17,622 bases of DNA, from NCBI GenBank assembly GCA_964509125.1, contig CAZDVZ010000037.1, positions 1 to 17,622 of the forward strand. Direction: 5' to 3'. This stretch comes from SIG653 sp964509125 (GTDB taxonomy: Bacteria; Bacillota; Clostridia; Oscillospirales; CAG-382). Every line of letters begins with the position of its first letter. The stretch's first letter is position 1. Positions 7,508 to 13,693 of this stretch are shown here, piece by piece. The translations under genes and the position numbers were made by a program. Below the pieces are notes generated by a model. The model searched no databases. It was not told the DNA's origin and was given only the letters and a program-made list of their open reading frames with translations.

Positions 7508-8440
7508 ATGGCAATTACAGCAAAACTCGTTATGGAATTGCGTGAAAAAACAGGTTGCGGTATGATGGAGTGCAAAAAAGCGCTTGCAGAAGTAAACGGC
7601 GATTTTGATGAAGCAGTAAAGCTTCTCAGAGAGAGAGGACTTGCTGTTGCTCAGAAAAAATCTTCAAGAATTGCCGCTGACGGTGTTGTTGATATTCTTA
7701 AAAGCGAAGATGGCAAAACAACAGCGATTATTGAAGTTAACTCTGAAACAGACTTTGTTGCCAAAAACGAATCTTTCTGCGAATTTGTTGCAGGCATTCT
7801 TAGAACTATAATTGCAAATAAACCCGCTGATGTAGATGCTCTTAAGGCTCTTCCTTATGATGGCAAGGACGTTACAGTTGAAGCAGAACTTAAGGATAAG
7901 ATTTTCACCATTGGTGAAAACATCACTCTTCGTCGTTTTGAGATAATTGAGGGTACAACAAGCACATACATCCACGGTAAAGGTGCTGCCGGCGTTGTTG
8001 CTAAGTTTGATGTTGCAGAAGAAATTGCTGCAAAAGCAGAATTTGCAGAATATGCCAAAAACATTTGTATGCAGATCGCAGCTATGAACCCCACATATCT
8101 TTGCAAGCATTGCGTTCCGGATTCTGTTGTTGCAAATGAAAAAGAAATTCTTATGACACAGATCCAAAACGATCCTGCAATGGCTTCCAAACCTGCAGCG
8201 GTTATCGAAAAAATGGTTACTGGTAGAATTAATAAATATTACACAGCAAACTGTCTCCTTCATCAAGCCTATGTTAAGGAAGAAAGCATTGATATTGAAA
8301 AATATACAGCAAATACCGCTAAGGAATTAGGCGGCGATATCAAAATTGTTTCCTTTGTTAAATACGAAAAAGGCGAAGGCATTGAAAAGAAAGAAGAAGA
8401 TTTCGCAGCAGAAATTGATAAACTTGTAAAAGGTGAATAA
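7508..8440 (+). CDS. tsf: Translation elongation factor Ts
   Basis: EF-Ts is the guanine nucleotide exchange factor that recycles EF-Tu from GDP to GTP. The 310-residue protein begins with the UBA-like domain ITAKLVMELREKTGCGMMEC and KKALAEVNGDFDEAVKLLRE. Next comes the EF-Tu-contacting motif TDFVAKNESF (about residues 80-89), then the two core subdomains and a C-terminal coiled-coil-like stretch (DPAMASKPAAVIEKMVTGRI) that ends in a final subdomain. The length is typical. The AAAGGA ribosome binding site at about 7489-7494 precedes the ATG. It is co-transcribed with rpsB, and a strong terminator follows 8 nt after the stop, so pyrH and frr, which often follow in Firmicutes, are not in this unit. 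Confidence 0.98.
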   Translation: MAITAKLVMELREKTGCGMMECKKALAEVNGDFDEAVKLLRERGLAVAQKKSSRIAADGVVDILKSEDGKTTAIIEVNSETDFVAKNESFCEFVAGILRTIIANKPADVDALKALPYDGKDVTVEAELKDKIFTIGENITLRRFEIIEGTTSTYIHGKGAAGVVAKFDVAEEIAAKAEFAEYAKNICMQIAAMNPTYLCKHCVPDSVVANEKEILMTQIQNDPAMASKPAAVIEKMVTGRINKYYTANCLLHQAYVKEESIDIEKYTANTAKELGGDIKIVSFVKYEKGEGIEKKEEDFAAEIDKLVKGE

Positions 8441-8448
8441 TACACGTT

Positions 8449-8478
8449 GCCCGAAGCAAAAGCTTCGGGCATTTTTTT
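8449..8478 (+). terminator. Strong terminator of rpsB-tsf
   Basis: A perfect 9-bp GC-rich stem, GCCCGAAGC (8449-8457) with GCTTCGGGC (8462-8470), has an AAAA loop and is followed by seven T residues. It begins 8 nt after the tsf stop codon. Confidence 0.95.
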
Positions 8479-8572
8479 ACAATTGTTGTTTTAAAATGGG
8501 GATTTAATTATATTGTGCAAATTATTTTTATCAAGGGACCCATTTTAAAAATCAAAAATATATAATCTTTAC

Positions 8573-8601
8573 TTGACTTTTTTCTTGATGAAATTTATAA
8601 T
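8573..8601 (+). promoter_or_regulatory. Sigma-A promoter for the nucleotidase-kinase gene
   Basis: TTGACT (8573-8578) and a perfect TATAAT (8596-8601) have a 17-nt spacer, again with a T-tract right after the -35. It would start transcription near 8608, about 37 nt before the ATG. It may drive the whole run of plus-strand genes to 12835, since no clear terminator lies between them. Confidence 0.85.
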
Positions 8602-8644
8602 ATAGATGATACGGTGAAATTATTGCTATATCAAGGAGAGTATT

Positions 8645-9757
8645 ATGGGTAGAAAATATAGATTATCCACTGCATTAGATATTGATGACCTTTTAATGGA
8701 GTGCACATCATATGCCATACGGCTTGCAAATGAGAAATATAAATTTGATCCTCCAATGACAATTTATGAGAAATATCAATGGGGTAAAACCGGAACCAGG
8801 GCTGATACTATTTATCACTATTTTGATGATCCCGAGTTTTATCGGACACAGCCCGTCTACAAAGGGGCGAAGGAGTTTGTTCGTCGATTAACTCAAATGA
8901 CGGAAGTTTATATTTGTACAGCAGTTCCACCGCAATTTATGGGAATTCGTGCTCAAAGAATAATGGAAGAGTTTCCTGAAATCCCTCAAAATCATATATA
9001 TATGGGATTTAAAAAAGATAAAATAAAAACGGACATTTTATTTGATGATGCTATGCATAATATTTTAACTTCAAGTGCAAAATATCCCATTTTGATGCGC
9101 CGCCCGTGGAACCAAGAGGCGAGCGGTATGCTCGCGGTTAATAACTACGATGAGTTTTTAAAGCTTGTAGAGGTGATTGCTGATAGTTATTCTGTTAAAT
9201 ACGGTTCTACATCTGCCAATAAATCTAATATTGTAGTTTTAGTAGGTCCTTCGGGTAGCGGAAAATCTAAAATAGCTACGCAGCTTCTGTCTAAAACTAC
9301 ATCTTTTCAAAAATTAATTAGTTATACAACAAAAGATCCTACAGCGATTGAAGAAAATACATGGTATAATTACATTCCCATGGAAGAGTTTCATACTATG
9401 TGCGATAGCGGAGAAATGTTTCAGTCTACAATGTATTCCGGCCACGGATATGGGTCGAAAAAGGCTGATGTTGAGAAAATTATTTCTGAAGGTAAGAGAG
9501 TTCTTACAACGATGGATATATGCGGTGCAATGTCGTTAAAAACGCATTTTAAAAATGTAACAACTATTTATATTAAGCGCGAAAAGAAAGCATTAATGAC
9601 AAATATTTTGAAAAAGAATTCTTCCATAGAAGATAAAGTGAACCGATTGACCGCCATAGAATATGAGCAAAAAAATGCAGAAATATGTGATTATGTTGTT
9701 GACTTTGAGTCTTATGATGACGCAGTCAGTCAACTTTGTAAAATATTATCTATTTAA
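8645..9757 (+). CDS. Fusion of a HAD-type 5'-nucleotidase (NT5C-like) and a guanylate kinase-like domain
   Basis: Two nucleotide-enzyme domains are joined in one 370-residue protein. Residues 1-182 look like a HAD phosphatase of the 5'(3')-deoxyribonucleotidase (NT5C) type: TALDIDDLL supplies the DxD nucleophile and acid (D12, D14), VYICTA (88-93) the second motif, and KIKTDILFDDAMHN (126-139) the Lys and acidic motifs. Residues 194-370 look like guanylate kinase: P-loop GPSGSGKS (201-208), SYTTKDP (226-232), the GMP-side YSGHGYGS (264-271), DICGA (291-295) and a lid with KREKKA (311-316). Compared with classical guanylate kinase, the GMP-binding residues R, R and E appear as K230, T233 and Q260, so substrate or activity may differ. 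AAGGAGA (8632-8638) sets the start. A phosphatase and a kinase for nucleoside monophosphates in one chain would act in opposite directions, hinting at pool control, salvage or an altered substrate. Confidence 0.83.
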   Translation: MGRKYRLSTALDIDDLLMECTSYAIRLANEKYKFDPPMTIYEKYQWGKTGTRADTIYHYFDDPEFYRTQPVYKGAKEFVRRLTQMTEVYICTAVPPQFMGIRAQRIMEEFPEIPQNHIYMGFKKDKIKTDILFDDAMHNILTSSAKYPILMRRPWNQEASGMLAVNNYDEFLKLVEVIADSYSVKYGSTSANKSNIVVLVGPSGSGKSKIATQLLSKTTSFQKLISYTTKDPTAIEENTWYNYIPMEEFHTMCDSGEMFQSTMYSGHGYGSKKADVEKIISEGKRVLTTMDICGAMSLKTHFKNVTTIYIKREKKALMTNILKKNSSIEDKVNRLTAIEYEQKNAEICDYVVDFESYDDAVSQLCKILSI

Positions 9758-9796
9758 CCTTTAAATAAGTTTTTGCAAACAGTGGGAGTGAAAGTT

Positions 9797-10258
9797 ATGA
9801 TTATCTTAGAAGAAGCGCGCGCACAACAAAAGAAATTACAAAATAAAAGTCTTGTGATCTTTTTCGGAAGTTTGGTGCTTCTTTTCGCACTTTGTGTCGG
9901 TTTGTATTTTGTCGGTGAGCATGGATTTTATATCGCATTGTTTTTGTCTATATTCGTGTTGTTTTACGTGGCGTATAAAGTAAAAATAACTGAATTTTTT
10001 CATGTAAAAGAATACGAGGGAGAAGTAACGTACTTTAACATTCGTGCAGAACAAGTCAAAGAAACAAATTCGAATAATGTGGGGTCTTTTTATACAACTT
10101 ACACAATATTTGTTGCAGATATGATTGTGAAAGATAAAAAAGGAAAAATAAGGCATAAGACTTTCAGATATACAAAAGATTACGACCATGTAAAAACGGG
10201 AGACAGAGCTACTGTTTTAAGATTTGTCGATAAACCTGTAATTGAGTTTCAAAAGTAA
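9797..10258 (+). CDS. Small two-helix membrane protein of unknown function
   Basis: I do not recognise this family. The 153-residue protein has a charged N-terminus (EEARAQQKKLQNK), two hydrophobic helices at about 18-39 and 43-62, and a C-terminal beta-rich soluble part. The latter ends in KTGDRATVLRFVDKPVIEF, reminiscent of the small beta domains in DUF3592-type membrane proteins, but this is only a loose likeness. A TTG at 9773 would add eight residues. The ATG at 9797 is preferred because GGGAG (9784-9788) sits at the right distance. The gene lies 39 nt after the nucleotidase-kinase gene and 58 nt before the ABC ATPase gene, with no terminator on either side, so it is probably in the same transcript. 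Whether it works with the exporter is unknown. Confidence 0.7.
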   Translation: MIILEEARAQQKKLQNKSLVIFFGSLVLLFALCVGLYFVGEHGFYIALFLSIFVLFYVAYKVKITEFFHVKEYEGEVTYFNIRAEQVKETNSNNVGSFYTTYTIFVADMIVKDKKGKIRHKTFRYTKDYDHVKTGDRATVLRFVDKPVIEFQK

Positions 10259-10316
10259 TTATTTGTGCAAAAGTATAATGTTGCGTGTACTATAAATTTA
10301 TAAAATGGAGATCGAA

Positions 10317-11207
10317 ATGAAACTTGAACTTAGTAATATAGAAAAATCATTTGGTGATAAAAAAGTTCTTTGTGGGGTTTCTTTTCAGGCTGAAGGTGGG
10401 AAGGCGTTTGGGCTTTTAGGAAGGAATGGCGCAGGGAAAACGACATCGATACGCATAATGATGAATGTATTTCCCGCAAATAGTGGAGAGATATTGTTCA
10501 ATGGCCTTCCTATAGATTATAGCAAGATTCAGTTTGGCTATCTTCCTGAAGAAAGAGGACTATATCCTAAAAAGAAAATTATCGATCAGCTTGTATTTTT
10601 TTCTGAGCTTAAAGGGATGACACGTTCTTGTGCCATAAAATCTGTTGATTATTGGCTTGACAGACTTGAAATGAAAGAATATCGTGAGAAGCGTTTAGAT
10701 ACTCTTTCGAAGGGAAATCAACAAAAAATACAGCTAATTACCGCTATTGCTCATGATCCTGAAATAATAATTCTCGATGAGCCTTTTTCCGGACTTGATC
10801 CTGTGAATGCAATGCTTTTGAAAGATGTTGTTAAAGAAATGATAGAAAAGGGAAAAATTGTTTTATTTTCCAGTCACCAAATGAGTTATATAGAAGAATT
10901 CTGTGATAATATAGCTATAATCAACGGGGGAAAAGTTGTTCTTTCAGGAAATTTGAGTGAAATAAAACGCAATTATCCACGAAATTGTCTCATTGTTCGT
11001 TCTACTCAACGAGACCGAATTTCATCTGATTTAGGCGCTTCTTGTGAATTTGTGGGCAATGATGAGCTTGTTATTTCATTAAAGGATCCGTTTGATAAGA
11101 AGATTTTAATGAAAACTTTAATAGAAAAATATGATATTGATGAAATAAAGGTAGCAGAACCGTCCCTTAATGATATTTTTGTTGAATATACAGAAAGGCA
11201 AATATAG
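10317..11207 (+). CDS. ABC transporter ATP-binding protein (NatA/YhaQ-like)
   Basis: ATPase subunit of an ABC-2 type exporter. The 296-residue protein has Walker A GRNGAGKT (35-42), a Q-loop region at FGYLPEERGLYPKK (74-86), signature LSKGNQQ (130-136), Walker B IIILDEP (150-156) and the switch His in LFSSHQ (H187). A C-terminal domain of about 80 residues ending in PSLNDIFVEYTE is typical of NatA-like ATPases of sodium or drug/peptide exporters. All catalytic elements are intact. An ATG at 10305 is in frame, but GGAG (10307-10310) lies 6 nt before the ATG at 10317, which is therefore chosen. The permease gene follows after 11 nt with its own GGGAGGAG site. The exported compound cannot be deduced. 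Confidence 0.92.
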   Translation: MKLELSNIEKSFGDKKVLCGVSFQAEGGKAFGLLGRNGAGKTTSIRIMMNVFPANSGEILFNGLPIDYSKIQFGYLPEERGLYPKKKIIDQLVFFSELKGMTRSCAIKSVDYWLDRLEMKEYREKRLDTLSKGNQQKIQLITAIAHDPEIIILDEPFSGLDPVNAMLLKDVVKEMIEKGKIVLFSSHQMSYIEEFCDNIAIINGGKVVLSGNLSEIKRNYPRNCLIVRSTQRDRISSDLGASCEFVGNDELVISLKDPFDKKILMKTLIEKYDIDEIKVAEPSLNDIFVEYTERQI

Positions 11208-11218
11208 GGAGGAGTAAT

Positions 11219-12460
11219 ATGAAGCAATTTGGAAAAATTTTAAAGTTTGAATTGAAAAGCTTTTTTACTAATAAGATTTTTGTTGGAATAACGGTTTTTC
11301 TTGTTATTGCTATAGCCGTTGCCATGTTTATACCTTCAATTACAAATGCTTTCAAGAAAGATGGCGAAGGAGATCAGAATGAATTTAAGGATGTAATGCT
11401 CCTAAAGTCATATTCTTTGGAGACATCTGATATAATGAAAGATATGTTCAGCGCATCTTTTCCTGATTATAAAGTGAAGATTACTCTGGATGAAATTGAC
11501 GTAATAAAAAATCAAATTAAAGACGGCGAAGCGTATTGTGCATTTGTGATGACTTCTCCGACTGAATACAAGTATTATGTTGAAAATATGTCTCTTTATG
11601 ACGGAAATATTGAAATAGCAAATGATCTTCTCAGAGATGTTTATAGATTTAGTATAATGCTTGAAAGTGGAATGTCAGAAGAGGAAGTGCAAAAAGCTAT
11701 TAACATACAAGTTGTTGGTGATGTGGAAAATTTGGGTAAAGACCAAACGAGTACATATTTTTATACATATATAATGATTTTTGCGTTATATATGGTGATT
11801 CTTTTATATGGTCAAATGGTAACAACAAATGTTGCGACAGAAAAGAGTTCTCGGGCAATGGAGTTGCTTATAACAAGTGCTAACCCTGTCTCTATGATGT
11901 TTGGCAAAGTGCTGGCTTCATGTATTGCCGGTTTAATTCAACTTTCGCTTGTGTTCGGATCTGCGCTTTTGTTTTATAATATTAATAAGTCAGATTGGGG
12001 TGATAACTCCATAATTAGTTCAATATTTAATATTCCTATTGAACTTTTGGTTTATATGTTGGTGTTTTTTGTTTTGGGTTTCCTTATTTATGCTTTTCTG
12101 TTCGGAGCCATTGGATCAACAGCTTCAAAATTGGAAGATATAAATACATCAACCATGCCGCTGATGTTTATGTTTGTAATCGCTTTTACTGCCGTTATGT
12201 CTTCAATGTCTTCGGGAAATGTAGATTCCACATTGATGAAAGTGTGTTCATATATCCCATTTACATCACCTATGGCTATGTTTACAAGGATTGCAATGAG
12301 TAATGTTTCTTTTTATGAAATCATCATATCGATTATTATATTGATTTCATCCACCATCGGTGTGGGCGTTTTATCTGCAAAAATATATAGGGTGGGCGTT
12401 TTGCTTTACGGAACAACTCCAAAGATTAGTTCAATAATAAAAGCTGTCTGGAGGGCATAA
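11219..12460 (+). CDS. ABC-2 type transporter permease (NatB-like)
   Basis: Membrane subunit partner of the ATPase just upstream. The 413-residue protein has one N-terminal helix (about 18-41), a long extracytoplasmic domain of some 130 residues, and five or six further helices from about residue 180 on. This is the ABC2_membrane_3 layout seen in NatB and YhaP. The cytoplasmic motif NVATEKSSRAMELLITSANP, with its EK-S-R-MELL core, is the coupling region characteristic of this group, and SYIPFTSPMAMFTRIAM is the conserved block before the last helix. The length is normal and no defect is visible. The GGAGG near its 3' end serves as the ribosome binding site of the pyrophosphatase-like gene 3 nt downstream. 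Confidence 0.9.
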   Translation: MKQFGKILKFELKSFFTNKIFVGITVFLVIAIAVAMFIPSITNAFKKDGEGDQNEFKDVMLLKSYSLETSDIMKDMFSASFPDYKVKITLDEIDVIKNQIKDGEAYCAFVMTSPTEYKYYVENMSLYDGNIEIANDLLRDVYRFSIMLESGMSEEEVQKAINIQVVGDVENLGKDQTSTYFYTYIMIFALYMVILLYGQMVTTNVATEKSSRAMELLITSANPVSMMFGKVLASCIAGLIQLSLVFGSALLFYNINKSDWGDNSIISSIFNIPIELLVYMLVFFVLGFLIYAFLFGAIGSTASKLEDINTSTMPLMFMFVIAFTAVMSSMSSGNVDSTLMKVCSYIPFTSPMAMFTRIAMSNVSFYEIIISIIILISSTIGVGVLSAKIYRVGVLLYGTTPKISSIIKAVWRA

Positions 12461-12463
12461 AAT

Positions 12464-12835
12464 ATGACATATTCAGAAAGAAAAGAACTTGTAAAATCGT
12501 ATTTAGGCAAGATTGTTAGAATTGAAATGGACAGACCCATAGGTTCTTGTCATCCAAAGCATCCGGAAATTGTATATCCTATAAATTATGGTTACATTCC
12601 CAATGTATATGGTGGCGACGGAGAAGAGCTTGATGTTTATCTGTTGGGCATCGATGTTCCTTTGAAAGAGGCGATAGTAAAAATAATTGCTATAGTTCAT
12701 CGTGAAAACGATAATGAAGATAAATTAGTTTCCTGCCCTGAAGGAATGACTTTTTCAAAAAAAGAAATTGAGAAAGCTGTTCATTTCCAGGAAAAGTTTT
12801 ATCAAACAAAAATTGAAGTTTTCAATGGCTTATAA
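12464..12835 (+). CDS. Short family I inorganic pyrophosphatase-like protein
   Basis: The 123-residue protein resembles family I inorganic pyrophosphatase, which hydrolyses PPi to phosphate with Mg2+ and drives biosynthesis forward. YPINYGYIPNVYGGDGEELDVYLLG (38-62) corresponds to the core block and ends in the pyrophosphatase signature. The usual D-x-D-[PE]-x-D reads D52-G-E-E-L-D57, so the second Asp is Glu. RENDNEDKL (80-88) supplies D83, D86 and K87 for the later metal and phosphate site. The protein is about 50 residues shorter than classical bacterial enzymes (near 175) and lacks the N-terminal K/E strand and the C-terminal YK segment. I recall short forms of this kind in Clostridia also annotated as pyrophosphatase. 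Activity is likely but not certain. The gene starts 3 nt after the permease stop, with GGAGGG (12451-12456) inside the permease gene. Confidence 0.78.
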   Translation: MTYSERKELVKSYLGKIVRIEMDRPIGSCHPKHPEIVYPINYGYIPNVYGGDGEELDVYLLGIDVPLKEAIVKIIAIVHRENDNEDKLVSCPEGMTFSKKEIEKAVHFQEKFYQTKIEVFNGL

Positions 12836-12865
12836 TTAAATATATCAACCAAGTAAATAATGAAA

Positions 12866-12954
12866 AAATCCCTTGGAAGACGTGACATGACCCCCAAAAG
12901 GTAGATTCTTTGGTCTAACTTTTGGGGGTCGGTTCATGTAAGTCCAAGGGATTT
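12866..12954 (-). terminator. Large nested hairpin terminator between convergent units
   Basis: The outer stem AAATCCCTTGGA (12866-12877) pairs perfectly with TCCAAGGGATTT (12943-12954). Inside lies a second palindrome, GACCCCCAAAAG (12889-12900) with CTTTTGGGGGTC (12919-12930), which extends through GTAGA/TCTAA with one mismatch to an 8-nt loop. Read on the minus strand the structure is followed by six T residues (complement of 12863-12868), so it best serves the minus-strand operon, whose stop codon overlaps the outer stem at 12953-12955. It may also stop the plus-strand pyrophosphatase transcript. The inner arms resemble terminal repeats of some IS3-family elements. Confidence 0.75.
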
Positions 12955-13693
12955 AAAATTTGTTACCGCATCCGGCACAAAACTTGGGTTTTGTTTTGTA
13001 TTCTCGTCCACAGACAGAACAGACAAAAGAATCGCTTTGGTCATTTGACATAATATCTTTTGTTCTGTCTGCGTCGTCTTCTTTTGTGAAAGTTTCTTTA
13101 TCGTTTTGAGAGCTTTTTTCGTCTTTAGACGAAATTTCAACAGGGGAGGTATTTTCAATGGGCGACACCTCTTCTGTTTTTTCAATTGTTCCTTTGGCGA
13201 ATGAAGCAGATTTTTCTTCTGTTAGTTTGTCAGACGTCGTTTCATCCGATTTGGCTTGAGTATTATTTTTATCATCCAAGATGTTGAAGTAGTCAATGTC
13301 TTCCTCTGTTTCGCTTTCGTCATCAACTTCGCTAACATCTTTAAGATTTTTTTTCTTTTTTTCTTTTTTAGGCTTTGGATCTCGCTCATGTCTCTTTATG
13401 ACTTGAATAGAGATAACATGATATAAAATCAAAAGAAGGGTTAAAGCAAACAAAAACAAAACTGCTTTAAATGCGTCACTTTTCAGTTCTTCAAAAAGTG
13501 TTATTCGCCTTAAAATATCAGCTGCTTCTACGGGATTTTTCCATGCTATGTCAATGAACTCAAGGCTATGTGTTAATTTTTCAAGCTTAGAAAGCGTTAA
13601 TGTACAATATATGTACCAGGCAATACAAGGAGTGAGCAATAAAGCAAAGAAAGAATAACGATATATCCATTTTGATAATTTTACACGTTTCAT
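12953..13693 (-). CDS. Two-helix membrane protein with acidic linker and C-terminal zinc ribbon
   Basis: No family recognised. The 246-residue protein has helices at about 11-32 and 75-97 enclosing a 40-residue, probably outside, loop. A Lys-rich stop (KPKKEKKKKNLK, 107-118) and an acidic, Ser/Thr-rich linker of about 100 residues, likely disordered, follow. The protein closes with a zinc ribbon, CSVCGREYKTKPKFCAGCG, with C225, C228, C239 and C242 as ligands. By the positive-inside rule the long tail and the zinc ribbon are cytoplasmic. An upstream in-frame extension to 13774 lies inside the preceding gene. The ATG at 13693 has an AAGGAGA site (complement of 13701-13707) 7 nt away and overlaps the previous stop as ATGA, so it is taken as the start. 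This implies translational coupling with the Ig-like protein. Confidence 0.78.
   Translation of the reverse strand: MKRVKLSKWIYRYSFFALLLTPCIAWYIYCTLTLSKLEKLTHSLEFIDIAWKNPVEAADILRRITLFEELKSDAFKAVLFLFALTLLLILYHVISIQVIKRHERDPKPKKEKKKKNLKDVSEVDDESETEEDIDYFNILDDKNNTQAKSDETTSDKLTEEKSASFAKGTIEKTEEVSPIENTSPVEISSKDEKSSQNDKETFTKEDDADRTKDIMSNDQSDSFVCSVCGREYKTKPKFCAGCGNKF

Noticed and set aside
7664..8266. Antisense open frames opposite tsf and rpsB
   Set aside because: These are shadows of highly biased ribosomal-gene codons; no motif or start signal.
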